Below are positions 26,003 to 35,364 of a stretch of 58,938 bases of DNA, piece by piece. A model generated the notes under the pieces. The model had not been told where the DNA came from. It ran no database searches and saw nothing but the letters and a program-made list of their open reading frames with translations. Source of the DNA: Curtobacterium sp. A7_M15. Lineage in GTDB: Bacteria; Actinomycetota; Actinomycetes; Actinomycetales; Microbacteriaceae. The DNA lies in contig NZ_JAUZED010000008.1 in NCBI RefSeq assembly GCF_030705415.1, positions 1 through 58,938 of the forward strand, given 5' to 3'. Numbering within the stretch: the first letter of the stretch is position 1; each line of letters begins with the position of its first letter. The position numbers and the translations under genes are program-made.

Positions 26003-26388
26003 GGGACACCATCCGACTGACCGGGGTCCGCGCACGCGGCCACCACGGGGTCTTCGACCACGAGCGCGCCGACGGCCAGGACTTCGTGGTCGACGTCGCC
26101 GTCGAGGTCGACGCCCGCGCCGCGTCGGGCTCCGACGACCTCGACGAGACCGTGCACTACGGCGTCCTCGCCGAGCAGGTCGTCGCCGAGATCGAGCGCG
26201 ACCCGGTCGACCTCATCGAGACGCTCGCCGAGCGCATCGCCGACGCCGTGCTGACGCACCGTGCCGCCCTGGCGACCGAGGTGACGGTGCACAAGCCGCA
26301 GGCGCCCATCACGGTGCCGTTCACCGACGTGTCGATCACGATCCGCCGGACCCGTGGTGCGGGCTCCGACGTCGAGGAAGAAGAGTGA
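25999..26388 (+). CDS. folB: Dihydroneopterin aldolase
   Basis: A 129-residue enzyme that cleaves dihydroneopterin to hydroxymethyldihydropterin and glycolaldehyde. It has the family pattern GVRARGHHGVFDHER at the start, a catalytic Glu in LIETLAERIAD near residue 75, and a lysine in VHKPQAPI near 100. It overlaps folP upstream and folK downstream, each by four bases (GTGA), so the three enzymes are made together. Confidence 0.95.
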   Translation: MRDTIRLTGVRARGHHGVFDHERADGQDFVVDVAVEVDARAASGSDDLDETVHYGVLAEQVVAEIERDPVDLIETLAERIADAVLTHRAALATEVTVHKPQAPITVPFTDVSITIRRTRGAGSDVEEEE

Positions 26389-26930
26389 GCCGGGCGGTCG
26401 TCGCCCTCGGCGCCAACCTCGGCGACCGGGGGAGCACCCTGCGCGCCGCAGCGGCCGCGATCGTCGCGCTCCCGGGGGTCCGTCCCGTGGCGTCCAGCCG
26501 CGAGGTCGAGTCGATCGCCGTCACGCTCGACGGCCCGGACACGACGAAACCCCGGTACCGGAACGCCGTCGTGATCGTCGACACCGACCTCGAGCCGCAG
26601 GAACTCCTCGACGCCCTGCACGGCATCGAGGACGCCCACGGCCGCACGCGCGAGGTCCGGTGGGGCGACCGGACGCTCGACCTCGACCTCGTGGCCTACG
26701 ACGACGTGTCGATCGACACCGTGACCCTGACCGTGCCGCACCCGCGTGCGGGCGAGCGGGCGTTCGTGCTCGCGCCGTGGCACGACGCCGACCCCGACGC
26801 CGTCCTGCCCGGTGTCGGTCCGGTGGCCGACCTGCTCGCGCGGGTGGGGGACGACACCGAGCGCGTCGACGAGCCGCGCCTCTTCGACGTGCCGACCCGC
26901 GCCTCCGGGGCCGAGACGAGCGATTCGTGA
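26385..26930 (+). CDS. folK: 2-amino-4-hydroxy-6-hydroxymethyldihydropteridine pyrophosphokinase
   Basis: A 181-residue kinase that pyrophosphorylates hydroxymethyldihydropterin for FolP. Residues 3-12 (AVVALGANLG) open the fold, RYRNAVVIVDTDLEPQELL lies near 58-76, and the signature WGDRTLDLDLVAYDD near 93-107 holds the Mg-binding Asp pair. It then has PHPRAGERAFVLAPW. Start and stop both overlap neighbours as GTGA. Confidence 0.95.
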   Translation: MSRAVVALGANLGDRGSTLRAAAAAIVALPGVRPVASSREVESIAVTLDGPDTTKPRYRNAVVIVDTDLEPQELLDALHGIEDAHGRTREVRWGDRTLDLDLVAYDDVSIDTVTLTVPHPRAGERAFVLAPWHDADPDAVLPGVGPVADLLARVGDDTERVDEPRLFDVPTRASGAETSDS

Positions 26931-27418
26931 AGCCCACCCGCGCCTCCACCCTGATCAGCGTCGCCGTCGTCGCGGCGGTCGCGGGGTTCGCGCTCGACGC
27001 CGTCCTCGCGTCACGGCAGGCGCCGACGCTGTTCCTCGCGACGCCCCTCGGCGTGACCCTCGCCTTCATCGGCATCGCGGTGGTCCTGATGGCGCGCCCG
27101 GTCCGTCGGCACGCGCGGGACGGTGCGGCCAGGTCCCGCTCCGTCGACCCGCTCTACGCGATCCGGGTCGTGGTGCTCGCGAAGGCGTCGAGCATCGCCG
27201 GCTCGCTCTTCGGCGGCTTCGCCGTCGGCCTGCTCGTGTACCTCCTGACCCGCTCGGCCTTCCCTTCGCTAGGCTCGGTCCTGCCGAACGCCGTGGCGGT
27301 CGGGGGTGGACTCGTGTTGACGGTGTGCGCACTCGTCGCCGAACGCATGTGCATCGCTCCTCCGGGGGACGATGACGACGACGACCTGCCCCGGGGCGGC
27401 ACGACGCAGGCGCACTGA
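26927..27418 (+). CDS. DUF3180 membrane protein
   Basis: A 163-residue membrane protein with four hydrophobic segments (TLISVAVVAAVAGFALD, LGVTLAFIGIAVVLMA, ASSIAGSLFGGFAVGLLVY, AVAVGGGLVLTVCALVAE), matching DUF3180, which almost always follows folK in Microbacteriaceae and relatives. The conserved middle part reads DPLYAIRVVVLAKASS. The tail is a run of Asp. Function is unknown. It overlaps folK by GTGA. Confidence 0.85.
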   Translation: MKPTRASTLISVAVVAAVAGFALDAVLASRQAPTLFLATPLGVTLAFIGIAVVLMARPVRRHARDGAARSRSVDPLYAIRVVVLAKASSIAGSLFGGFAVGLLVYLLTRSAFPSLGSVLPNAVAVGGGLVLTVCALVAERMCIAPPGDDDDDDLPRGGTTQAH

Positions 27419-27482
27419 CCCGGGACGGCACGATCCGCCGACCCCGGTGCTCCCAGCACGACCCGACCGCAGGAGGCCCGCG

Positions 27483-28004
27483 ATGCCGCGTGAACGACTC
27501 GACGAGCCCGGTCTCGGCCTGACCGGCACCGCCTGGACCCGGGTGTCGCCGAAGCTCGTCTGGACCGAACTCGTCACGACGATCGTGGTCGGGCTCGTGG
27601 TGACGGCGGGCTGCGTCATCATCGGTGTCGTCAGCGGCGGGTTCTCCGGCACGGCAGGCACCGTCTGGACACTGATCGGCATCGCGGTCGCGGTCGTCAC
27701 CCTCGTGACGGCGGTCCTGACGCCGCGACGGGTGCGGGCGATCGGGTACGCCCTCCGCGACGACGACCTCGTCCTCCGGCGGGGGCTGATGTGGCAGCGG
27801 TTCACGGCGGTGCCGTACGGGCGCATGCAGCTCGTCGACGTCAACCGCGGACCGCTCGACCGGGTGCTCGGGATGAGCGAACTGAAGTTCGTCACGGCGG
27901 CCGCGTCGACCAACGTCCGGATCCCCGGCATCCCGTTCGCCGACGCCGACGAGCTGCGCGACCGGCTCGTCGAGCTCGCCGAGTCCCGCCGCGCCGGACT
28001 CTAG
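27483..28004 (+). CDS. Bacterial PH-domain membrane protein (YdbS-like)
   Basis: A 173-residue protein with two transmembrane helices (about 28-50 and 58-78) followed by a bacterial pleckstrin-homology domain (bPH2), seen in YALRDDDLVLRRGLMWQR and VPYGRMQLVDVNRGPLDR. YdbS/YdbT pairs in Bacillus are linked to resistance to membrane-acting antibiotics. AGGAGG precedes the ATG by eight bases. It is followed after nine bases by the larger PH protein. Confidence 0.85.
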   Translation: MPRERLDEPGLGLTGTAWTRVSPKLVWTELVTTIVVGLVVTAGCVIIGVVSGGFSGTAGTVWTLIGIAVAVVTLVTAVLTPRRVRAIGYALRDDDLVLRRGLMWQRFTAVPYGRMQLVDVNRGPLDRVLGMSELKFVTAAASTNVRIPGIPFADADELRDRLVELAESRRAGL

Positions 28005-28013
28005 GGGACCCGC

Positions 28014-29867
28014 GTGACCTTCCGACCCGGGCCGCCGCCGCCCGCTCCGCCGCACCGGGGCGACGCCGCCGCCGCCGCACCGCTCACCGACGGCGAGTGG
28101 CACCGCATGCACCCGCTGACGCCACTGCTCAAGGGCGGCATCTTCCTCATCGTGATCCTCGGCTACGTGCTGAACAGCCTGCGGGACCAGCTCGTCGAGT
28201 TCTTCATCCCGGGCGGCGGCCCGCCGGACGACGGCGACCCGGTCCGGTACGTCTACGAACACGGCGTCGTCGGCTGGGTGCTGCTCGGCGTGGCTGTGCT
28301 GCTGCTGGTACTCCTTGCGTTGTTCACCCTCTCCTGGCGCATGCACGAGTTCCGGGTGACGGGCGAGATCGTCGAGGTCCGCTCCGGCGTGCTCTTCCGG
28401 ACGAACCGCAAGGCGCGGCTGGACCGGATCCAGGGCATCAACATCTCGCGGCCCCTCGTCCCGCGGATCTTCGGCACCGCCAAGCTCGAGATCGCGCAGG
28501 CCGGCAACGACGCGAACGTGCAGCTCGCCTACCTCGGCGTCCGGGCCGCGGACGACCTGCGGCAGCGCATCCTCGTGCTCGCCTCCGGGGCGAAGGACGA
28601 CGAGCGGCAGCACGACCCGGCCCGGGCGTCGAACGGTGTGCTGCAGGACCGCGTCGACGAGATCTTCTCGCCGGAGCTCGACCCCGCGGCGGTCCGCGCG
28701 ACCCGCATCGTGAAGGTGCACCCCGGCCGGCTCATCGCGTCGATGCTGCTGTCCGGCACGACGGTGTTCATCCTCGCCGCGGTCGCCGCGATGATCGTCA
28801 GCGTGGCACTCACCGGTGAGTACGGGATCCTGTTCGGCCTGTTCCCCGCGGTGATCGGTGCCGGCGGGTACTACGTCCGGAAGTTCTCCCGCTCGCTGCA
28901 GTACACGATCGCCGAGACCCGCGACGGCATCCGGATCGGCTTCGGACTCGTGTCCACGTCGAACGAGACCCTGCCCCCGGGCCGCATCCACGCCGTGAGC
29001 GTCGCGCAGCCGCTCCTGTGGCGCCCGTTCGGCTGGTGGGACGTCCGGATCAACCGCGCGACGAACGCCGGCAACGGCGCGTCGAACAACCAGCAGGTGT
29101 CGTCGATCGTCCTGCCGGTCGGGACCGCGCGCGACGTCCGCGAGGTCCTCGACATCATCCTCCCCGGCCTCGTCGGCACCGCCGTCGTCGGTCCGGCCGC
29201 CTCGCGGGAGCAGCTCCGCGAGGGCTCGGCCGAGGCCGTGGACGTCGTCGACGACAGCCTCACCACCACGGGGGACCGCGGCGGGTTCGTGCACTCCCCG
29301 CGCCGCGGCGCCTGGCTCCGCCCGTTCGCGTTCCGCCGCAACGGCTACCGCTTCGTCCCCGGCGCCGTCCTGCTCCGGCTCGGCGCCGTCTGGCGTTCGC
29401 TGGTGATCGTGCCGCTGCCCAGGGTCCAGAGCGTCAAGGTCTCGCAGGGGCCGCTCGAGCGTGCGCTGCGGCTCGCGTCGGTGCACGTGCAGACCGTGCA
29501 GGGTCCGGTCTCCGCGACGATCGGCGCGCTCGACGCCCGCGACGCGCAGCAGCTCTGGGCCGACACCTCGGCGCGTGCGGTCGAGGCAGCAGCGGCCGAC
29601 ACCTCCCACCGGTGGCGGGAGCGGGAGGCGCGGCTGGCGTCCGGCGCACCCGCTTCGGTCGACGGCGCGGCCCAGGAGGCACGGCTCGCCCCCGGCGCGT
29701 CGGCTGCGGCCCCGGAGTGGTCACCGGAGCGACGAGTGGACGCGGTGGACCGCGAGCAGCCGTCGTCGGAGCGCGCACCCGGCGGCGCCGAGCCGGAGCG
29801 GCGGACCGGCACCGTGCCTCCTGGATCGCCCTGGGGGGACACCCCGCCGCCGGGAGCCGCACGGTGA
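28014..29867 (+). CDS. Multi-PH-domain membrane protein (YdbT-like)
   Basis: A 617-residue protein with repeated units of two membrane helices and a bPH2 domain. The first unit spans residues 40-190 (FRVTGEIVEVRSGVLFR), the second lies around 240-390 (YTIAETRDGIRIGFGL) and a third PH-like part is near 430-520 (RLGAVWRSLVIVPLPRVQSV). The C-terminal 90 residues are disordered and rich in Ala, Glu and Pro. It probably forms a complex with the preceding YdbS-like protein. It ends in a GTGA overlap with the next gene. Confidence 0.85.
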   Translation: MTFRPGPPPPAPPHRGDAAAAAPLTDGEWHRMHPLTPLLKGGIFLIVILGYVLNSLRDQLVEFFIPGGGPPDDGDPVRYVYEHGVVGWVLLGVAVLLLVLLALFTLSWRMHEFRVTGEIVEVRSGVLFRTNRKARLDRIQGINISRPLVPRIFGTAKLEIAQAGNDANVQLAYLGVRAADDLRQRILVLASGAKDDERQHDPARASNGVLQDRVDEIFSPELDPAAVRATRIVKVHPGRLIASMLLSGTTVFILAAVAAMIVSVALTGEYGILFGLFPAVIGAGGYYVRKFSRSLQYTIAETRDGIRIGFGLVSTSNETLPPGRIHAVSVAQPLLWRPFGWWDVRINRATNAGNGASNNQQVSSIVLPVGTARDVREVLDIILPGLVGTAVVGPAASREQLREGSAEAVDVVDDSLTTTGDRGGFVHSPRRGAWLRPFAFRRNGYRFVPGAVLLRLGAVWRSLVIVPLPRVQSVKVSQGPLERALRLASVHVQTVQGPVSATIGALDARDAQQLWADTSARAVEAAAADTSHRWREREARLASGAPASVDGAAQEARLAPGASAAAPEWSPERRVDAVDREQPSSERAPGGAEPERRTGTVPPGSPWGDTPPPGAAR

Positions 29868-30556
29868 GGGCGGGACGGCTGGGAGTCGGCGTCCTCGGCG
29901 CCGGACGGGTGGGCCCGGTCCTCGGCGCCGCGCTCGCGAACGCCGAGCACGCCGTCGTCGGCGTGACGGCCGTGTCCGACGCCGGCCGCGACCGAGCCGA
30001 GGCGATGCTCCCCGGCGCACCCGTCCTCGAGACGCCCGACCTCGTGGAGCGGAGCGAGCTCGTGATCCTCGCCGTGCCGGACGACCAGCTGGCCGACCTC
30101 GTGCGGGGGCTCGCCGACGCCGGGATCTGGCAGCCCGGACAGCTCGTCGTGCACACCAGCCCGGACCACGGCGTCGGGATCCTCGCGCCGGCGATGGCCG
30201 CGGGGGCGATCCCGCTCGCGATCCACCCCGCGATGGCGTTCACCGGCACCAGCGTCGACCTCGTCCGGCTCCGCGACGCGTACTGCGCCGTGACCGCACC
30301 GTCACCCGTGCTCCCCATCGCGCAGGCGCTCGTCGTCGAGATGGGCGCGGAGCCGTTCGTCGTCACGGAGGCGGACCGGCCCGCCTACGCCGACGCCGTC
30401 CGCGCCGCGGTCAGCTTCTCGACCGCGATCGTCGACCAGTCCGCCGGCACGCTGGCCGGAATCGGGGTCGAGTACCCCGGTCGCGTCCTCGGAGCACTGG
30501 TGCGCACGGCCGTCGACAACGCACTCGCGGCGGCCGACGGGCAGGCGACGCTGTAG
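29864..30556 (+). CDS. DUF2520 / Rossmann-like NAD(P)-binding oxidoreductase
   Basis: A 230-residue protein with an N-terminal Rossmann fold ([20 protein letters not shown]) and [16 protein letters not shown] strand, then a helical C-terminal DUF2520-type domain containing HPAMAFTG. It resembles prephenate dehydrogenase or ketopantoate reductase-like proteins. In related genomes it sits beside panC/panD, suggesting a link to pantothenate synthesis, but no pan gene is present here. Coupled to the PH gene by GTGA. Confidence 0.8.
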   Translation: MRAGRLGVGVLGAGRVGPVLGAALANAEHAVVGVTAVSDAGRDRAEAMLPGAPVLETPDLVERSELVILAVPDDQLADLVRGLADAGIWQPGQLVVHTSPDHGVGILAPAMAAGAIPLAIHPAMAFTGTSVDLVRLRDAYCAVTAPSPVLPIAQALVVEMGAEPFVVTEADRPAYADAVRAAVSFSTAIVDQSAGTLAGIGVEYPGRVLGALVRTAVDNALAAADGQATL

Positions 30557-30611
30557 TCCGGCCGCGCTGTACGATTTCGGGGACCCCCACGACCATCGGA
30601 GCCGCACCAGC

Positions 30612-32132
30612 ATGACCGACGAGACCGCACCCGCCACCGAGCCCTCCGCCGCCGAGATCGCCGCAGCGGAGACCAGCGAGCAGCGACAGGTCCGGCTCGA
30701 CAAGCGGGCGAAGCTGCTCGAGTCGGGGATCGAGGCCTACCCGGTCGCACTGCCGATCACGGACACCATCCCGGCGGTCCGCGCTCGTCACGAGGGACTC
30801 GAGACGGGCGAGGAGACCCAGGACGTCGTCGGGGTCGCCGGCCGCATCGTGTTCTCGCGCAACACCGGCAAGCTCTGCTTCGCGTCCCTGCAGTCGGGCG
30901 ACGGCTCGCGGATCCAGGCGATGGTGTCCCTCGCCGAGGTGGGCGAGGAGTCGCTCGCCCGCTGGAAGGAGTTCGTCGACCTCGGCGACCACGTGTTCGT
31001 GCACGGGCGGGTGATCTCGTCCAGGCGGGGCGAGCTCTCGATCATGGTCGACGACTGGCAGATCGCGGCGAAGGCGATCCTGCCGCTGCCGAACCTGCAC
31101 AACGAACTCAACGAGGAGACGCGGGTCCGCCAGCGCTACCTCGACCTCATCGTGCGCGAGGACGCCCGGACCACGGTCCGCGCCCGTGCCGCGGTGATGT
31201 CGTCCCTGCGGCAGACCTTCGCGGGACACGACTACCTCGAGGTCGAGACCCCGATGCTGCAGACCCAGCACGGCGGCGCCTCGGCACGTCCCTTCGTCAC
31301 GCACTCGAACGCGTTCGACACCGACCTGTACCTCCGCATCGCGCCCGAGCTCTTCCTGAAGCGCGCCGTCGTCGGTGGCATCGACCGGGTGTTCGAGGTG
31401 AACCGGAACTTCCGCAACGAGGGTGCCGACTCGACGCACTCGCCCGAGTTCGCGATGCTCGAGGCCTACCAGGCGTACGGCGACTACGAGCAGATGGCCG
31501 ACCTCACGCAGGAGCTCGTGCAGAACGCCGCCCGCGCGGTGACCGGCGGCTCGCTCGAGGTCACCTGGGCCGACGGCACGACGTACGACCTCGGCGGCGA
31601 GTGGCCGCGCATCGACATGTACGGATCGCTGTCCGAGGCGGCCGGTCGCGAGATCACGCCGGACACGCCGCTGTCCGAGCTGCAGGCGCTCGCCGAGGCC
31701 GAGGGGGTCGAGGTCGCGCACGCCACCCACGGCAAGTACGTCGAGGAGCTCTGGGAGCACTTCGTCATCGACTCGCTCGACCGCCCGACGTTCGTGATGA
31801 ACTTCCCCGTCGACACCTCGCCGCTCACCCGCGAGCACCGCAGCCGACCGGGCATCGTCGAGAAGTGGGACCTCTACGTCCGCGGCTTCGAGCTGGCGAC
31901 GGCGTACTCCGAGCTCGTCGACCCGGTCGTGCAGCGCGAGCGGTTCGTCGAGCAGGCGAAACTCGCCGCGGGCGGCGACCTCGAGGCGATGCGCGTCGAC
32001 GAGGAGTTCCTGCGGGCGCTCGAGCACGCGATGCCGCCGTCCGGGGGGATGGGCATGGGCATCGACCGACTGCTCATGGCCATCACCGGCCTCGGCATCC
32101 GCGAGACGATCCTGTTCCCGTTGGTGAAGTAG
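30612..32132 (+). CDS. lysS: Lysyl-tRNA synthetase, class II
   Basis: A 506-residue class-II enzyme charging tRNA-Lys. An OB-fold anticodon-binding domain occupies residues 70-170 ([20 protein letters not shown]). Motif 2 is [14 protein letters not shown] near 270-283, preceded by FEVNRN, and motif 3 is [12 protein letters not shown] near 480-491. The acidic N-terminal 30 residues are not part of the core. A TACGAT -10 lies at 30577-30582, leaving a short leader. The downstream small gene has its own promoter. Confidence 0.96.
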   Translation: MTDETAPATEPSAAEIAAAETSEQRQVRLDKRAKLLESGIEAYPVALPITDTIPAVRARHEGLETGEETQDVVGVAGRIVFSRNTGKLCFASLQSGDGSRIQAMVSLAEVGEESLARWKEFVDLGDHVFVHGRVISSRRGELSIMVDDWQIAAKAILPLPNLHNELNEETRVRQRYLDLIVREDARTTVRARAAVMSSLRQTFAGHDYLEVETPMLQTQHGGASARPFVTHSNAFDTDLYLRIAPELFLKRAVVGGIDRVFEVNRNFRNEGADSTHSPEFAMLEAYQAYGDYEQMADLTQELVQNAARAVTGGSLEVTWADGTTYDLGGEWPRIDMYGSLSEAAGREITPDTPLSELQALAEAEGVEVAHATHGKYVEELWEHFVIDSLDRPTFVMNFPVDTSPLTREHRSRPGIVEKWDLYVRGFELATAYSELVDPVVQRERFVEQAKLAAGGDLEAMRVDEEFLRALEHAMPPSGGMGMGIDRLLMAITGLGIRETILFPLVK

Positions 32133-32172
32133 GACCCAGCCGACGGCGCGATGCCGGGGTTAGGATGCTCGG

Positions 32173-32376
32173 GTGCCGCATGGAGTCGTGACCGGGATCA
32201 TCTTCGCCCTGACGCCGACCGTCGTGGTCGGTCTCATCTTCTGGTTCGTCATGCGCGCCATCATGCGGGCCGACCGCACCGAGCGGGCCGCGTACGCCAA
32301 GGTCGAGGCCGAGGAGCGCGCCCGCTTCGAGCGTGAGCACGGGGTGCCCGCGCCGACGCCCGCCTCCGCGGAGTAG
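32173..32376 (+). CDS. Small single-pass membrane protein
   Basis: A 67-residue protein with one transmembrane helix (ITGI-type stretch IIFALTPTVVVGLIFWFVM at about 9-27) and a charged cytoplasmic helix rich in Arg, Glu and Ala. TAGGAT lies six bases before the GTG start, a leaderless promoter. It follows lysS, where similar small membrane proteins occur in related genera. Function unknown. Confidence 0.65.
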   Translation: MPHGVVTGIIFALTPTVVVGLIFWFVMRAIMRADRTERAAYAKVEAEERARFEREHGVPAPTPASAE

Positions 32377-32438
32377 ACGGCTCCCCCTCCGCGCCTGGCT
32401 TCACCCCGTGTTCACCGCGCGGTGTGACCCTGGCGTGC

Positions 32439-32585
32439 ATGCGCGCGACCCCGGACGGCACGGACCCCGACCTCGATGCCGCTGACGCCTTCGGGCACCC
32501 GGCGGTGGACGATCCGACCCGCGACGACACCGTGTGGCCCGACGACGAGGGCGACGAGGTCGACGCGGACGACTTCGACGTCTGA
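32439..32585 (+). CDS. Possible small acidic protein
   Basis: A 48-residue reading frame from ATG 32439, very rich in Asp (about one third acidic). No ribosome site is obvious, and I do not recognise a homologue. Codon usage is compatible with a gene, but the length gives little statistical weight. Confidence 0.3.
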   Translation: MRATPDGTDPDLDAADAFGHPAVDDPTRDDTVWPDDEGDEVDADDFDV

Positions 32586-32633
32586 GCGTCCGGACACGGT
32601 CACCCGCCGTTCACCCCGACGTCGTCCGCCGGC

Positions 32634-32816
32634 GTGAGCATCGTCCGCATGTCCATCACGCAGATCATCTCCGGTGGTGTCCTCGCGAACCGCGGGGGCG
32701 TCTTCTCCGGCCGCAGCCTCGTCGGCGACATCGAGAGCGAGTACGACGAGTTCGACCGAGACGCCGACCTCGAGGTCTCGAAGCGTCGCGAGGGGTGGCT
32801 CGAGCCCTCCTGGTGA
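32634..32816 (+). CDS. Small hypothetical protein
   Basis: A 60-residue frame starting at GTG 32634, or 55 residues from ATG 32649. It begins with a Gly/Ile/Ser segment (SITQIISGGVLANRGG) and ends in a charged region with VSKRREGW. It sits between the preceding small ORF and a good terminator, which fits a short transcribed unit. Family unknown. Confidence 0.4.
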   Translation: MSIVRMSITQIISGGVLANRGGVFSGRSLVGDIESEYDEFDRDADLEVSKRREGWLEPSW

Positions 32817-32836
32817 CCCCCGCCCGTTCGGTCATC

Positions 32837-32885
32837 GGGGTACGACGACCGGATCACAACGATCCGGACCGTCGTACCCCTTTTT
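32837..32885 (+). terminator. Intrinsic terminator
   Basis: Arms GGGGTACGACG...CCGGATC and GATCCGG...CGTCGTACCCC form an imperfect 18-bp stem with one bulge. It is followed at once by TTTTT, so it is a standard Rho-independent terminator for the small genes upstream. Confidence 0.85.
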
Positions 32886-33156
32886 CGTGTCCACACGACG
32901 CGGTGGTCCGGGGTACAGGATCGGAAACGAGCAAGAAACACCGATGCAACGCCGGAAACACGGCGACATCCCCTTGATTCCGGACCGGATGGGGGACCAC
33001 ACTGACGACAGGCTGTACCCCTCGGGGGACGGTATCCATGGTGAAGCACGGAGAAGCCTGAGAATCGATCTGATCGGTTTGTGGGGTACACCTCCGGACC
33101 GCTTTACTCGTGACACCCCCAACGAGGCCATCACCCGTCGAACGCAGGGAGTCATC

Positions 33157-34227
33157 ATGACGATCGCAACCGCAGCACCGAAGACGACGACCACTGGTAC
33201 CACCGCGCGCCGCTCGAAGAAGCCCGTCGCGGCGAAGACCCCGGTCACCGCGGTCGAGACCACCACGCTCGACACCGAGGTCGAGGCCGACGAGCAGCTC
33301 GCGGGCGTCCGTGGCGCATCCGTCGACCAGGTCGGCGACTACCTCCGCCACATCGGCCGGCTCTCGCTCCTCACCGCCGAGGAAGAAGCGGAGATCGCCC
33401 GCCGCATCGAGGTCGGCCTCTTCGCCGGCGAGAAGCTCGCCAACGAGCCGGGCCTCGCGAAGACCCTCCAGCGCGAGCTGCGATGGCTCGTCCGCGACGG
33501 TGAGCGCGCCAAGGAGCGCATGATCACCTCGAACCTCCGCCTCGTCGTGAGCATCGCCAAGCGCTACTCGCAGCGTGGCCTGCCCTTCATGGACGTCATC
33601 CAGGAAGGCAACCTCGGCCTGGTCCGTGCGGTCGAGAAGTTCGACTTCACGCAGGGCTACAAGTTCTCGACGTACGCCACCTGGTGGATCCGCCAGGCGA
33701 TCTCCCGCGGCCTGGCCGACAAGGCGCGCACGATCCGCATCCCGGTCCACACGGTCGAGCTGATCAACAAGATCAGCCGCACCGAGCGCGACCTCACCGT
33801 CGACCTCGGCCGCGCGCCGATGCCGGACGAGGTCGCGGCCGAGCTGAGCATGAGCGTCGAGGAGCTCATCGACCTCAAGGGCCGCTCGCACGAGCCCGTG
33901 TCGATCCACACCGTCGTCGGCGACTCGGACGACAGCGAACTCGGTGACTTCATCGAGGACGAGGACGCCGCGTCCCCGAACGAGCTGACCGAGACCACGC
34001 TGCTCCACCGCGACATCCGCTCGATCGTCGCCGAACTGCCGAGCGACGAGGCGAACGTGATCCGCATGCGCTACGGCCTCGACGACGACAAGCCGATGAC
34101 GCTCGACGAGATCTCGAAGATCGTCCACACGACCCGCCAGGCGGTCAGCCGTGTGGAGTCCCGCGCCAAGCTGCGGCTCTTCGCCAAGGCGGTCTCGCAG
34201 GACATGCAGCTGTACCTGACCGACTAG
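33157..34227 (+). CDS. Sigma-70 family RNA polymerase sigma factor (SigA/SigB-like)
   Basis: A 356-residue primary-type sigma factor. After a 50-residue Thr/Lys-rich start come region 1.2 (DQVGDYLRHIGRLSLLTAEEE), region 2 (LRLVVSIAKRYSQRGL and YKFSTYATWWIRQAI), region 3 and region 4 (GLDDDKPMTLDEISKIV with HTH TTRQAVSRVESRAK). Full -10 and -35 recognition regions are present. The short N-terminus and the C-terminal LRLFAKAVSQDMQLYLTD, unlike the usual actinobacterial SigA ending, suggest a group-2 factor; it could still be the primary one. AGGGAG lies seven bases before ATG 33157. The 271 bases upstream hold no gene; they are probably promoter and leader. Confidence 0.88.
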   Translation: MTIATAAPKTTTTGTTARRSKKPVAAKTPVTAVETTTLDTEVEADEQLAGVRGASVDQVGDYLRHIGRLSLLTAEEEAEIARRIEVGLFAGEKLANEPGLAKTLQRELRWLVRDGERAKERMITSNLRLVVSIAKRYSQRGLPFMDVIQEGNLGLVRAVEKFDFTQGYKFSTYATWWIRQAISRGLADKARTIRIPVHTVELINKISRTERDLTVDLGRAPMPDEVAAELSMSVEELIDLKGRSHEPVSIHTVVGDSDDSELGDFIEDEDAASPNELTETTLLHRDIRSIVAELPSDEANVIRMRYGLDDDKPMTLDEISKIVHTTRQAVSRVESRAKLRLFAKAVSQDMQLYLTD

Positions 34228-34241
34228 GTCAGCGGACTTCG

Positions 34242-34342
34242 GCCGACGCGCGAGCGTCGGCACGGGGAACCGGGTCGTTCTGTGGGAAGACGATCCGGTG
34301 GGGTGATGGGACGGCCCGCTCGCACTTCGGTGCGAGCGGGCC
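34242..34342. terminator. Two hairpin terminators between sigma factor and NAD kinase
   Basis: First hairpin: GCCGACGC-GCGA-GCGTCGGC at 34242-34261, with a GNRA loop. Second: a 13-bp perfect stem (34313-34325 and 34330-34342) closed by a TTCG tetraloop. They lie between convergent genes and serve both. Confidence 0.85.
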
Positions 34343-34369
34343 ATTCACGTTCCCGGGAACCGCGCGACG

Positions 34370-35302
34370 CTAGTCCTCGACCTCGCGCCCGAGCTTCTGG
34401 CGGAGGTCCTGCGGGATGAGCTCGATGAGCTGGTCCGGTCGCACGGGCAGGTCGAGCAGGCTGAGCTTCACGCGGCCGGTCCGTCCGTGTCGCTCGGCGT
34501 CGAGGCGGACCACGCTGCCGGCGTCCTTCCGGAGCCGCACGTCGATCTGGGCACCCGTGGCGACCTCGCCGACGACCAGCCCGTCGACCTCGAGTGCTGC
34601 ACTGCGGGTGCCCTCGGCGATGTCGAACCGGTAGCGCTCGCGCGCGGCGAGGACCACGGCGCGGTCGATCCCGGCCATCGGCGCGACCGGGGTCACGACC
34701 GAGCCGGAGAGTGCGGGGGAGAGGACGGGGCCACCGGCCGCGTAGTTGTAGGCGGTGGACCCGGCCGGGGCCGCCGCGACGATGGCGTCCGCGCGGTAGT
34801 AGCCGTACCCGAGGCCGCCGACGCTGAGGTCCGCGGACACCTGGCCGGCGCCGGGTCGTCGCACGATCGTGAGGTCGTTGAAGGCGAGGTAGTCGGTCCG
34901 CGCGCCGCTCCAGAACAGCCGGGCCTCGAGCGCGTGGTGCGGTTCGAGCTGGTAGTCGCCAGCCGACAGACGCTCGAGCGCGCCCTCGAGCTCGGGCGGT
35001 TCGATCTCGACCAGGAAGCCCACGTTGCCGTAGTTGACGCCGAGCACCGGGACCGGGCGCTTCGCCACGAGACGCATCGCGCCGAGCATCGTGCCGTCCC
35101 CGCCGAGCGCGACGACGAGGTCGACCTCCTCCGTGAAGTCCTCGTCCCCGATCACGTCCACCCCGCCGCCGATCCGTTGCGCGTCGGCGCGCCGGGCGAC
35201 GAGGCGTCCGCGGCCGGAGGCGTTCCAGCGCTGCAGGGTCGCGACGGACTCCTGCACGTTCTTGGTCGGGTGGACGACGAGTCCGACGACGGGCTGCTCC
35301 AT
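34370..35302 (-). CDS. nadK: NAD kinase
   Basis: A 310-residue enzyme making NADP from NAD with ATP or polyphosphate. The signature GGDGTMLGAMRLV is at about residues 69-81, NYGNVGFLVEIEP near 93-105, and APAGSTAYNYAAGGPVLSP, the nucleotide-binding loop, near 175. Length matches the family. TACGAT lies seven bases before the ATG, a leaderless start. Confidence 0.96.
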   Translation of the reverse strand: MEQPVVGLVVHPTKNVQESVATLQRWNASGRGRLVARRADAQRIGGGVDVIGDEDFTEEVDLVVALGGDGTMLGAMRLVAKRPVPVLGVNYGNVGFLVEIEPPELEGALERLSAGDYQLEPHHALEARLFWSGARTDYLAFNDLTIVRRPGAGQVSADLSVGGLGYGYYRADAIVAAAPAGSTAYNYAAGGPVLSPALSGSVVTPVAPMAGIDRAVVLAARERYRFDIAEGTRSAALEVDGLVVGEVATGAQIDVRLRKDAGSVVRLDAERHGRTGRVKLSLLDLPVRPDQLIELIPQDLRQKLGREVED

Positions 35303-35364
35303 GGTCGCGATCGTACCGATCGCGCCCGAGACGGCGCAGGTCGTGGCGTGACCGTCCGCCGGGC

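Noticed and set aside
22712-26035. 1107-codon open frame on the minus strand opposite ftsH and folP
   Set aside because: It is an antisense shadow of high third-position GC; composition is His/Arg/Val-rich with no domain, and the plus-strand genes are certain.
27066-29609. 847-codon minus-strand frame opposite the PH-domain genes
   Set aside because: Same GC-skew artefact; the plus-strand genes have good ribosome sites and coupled starts.
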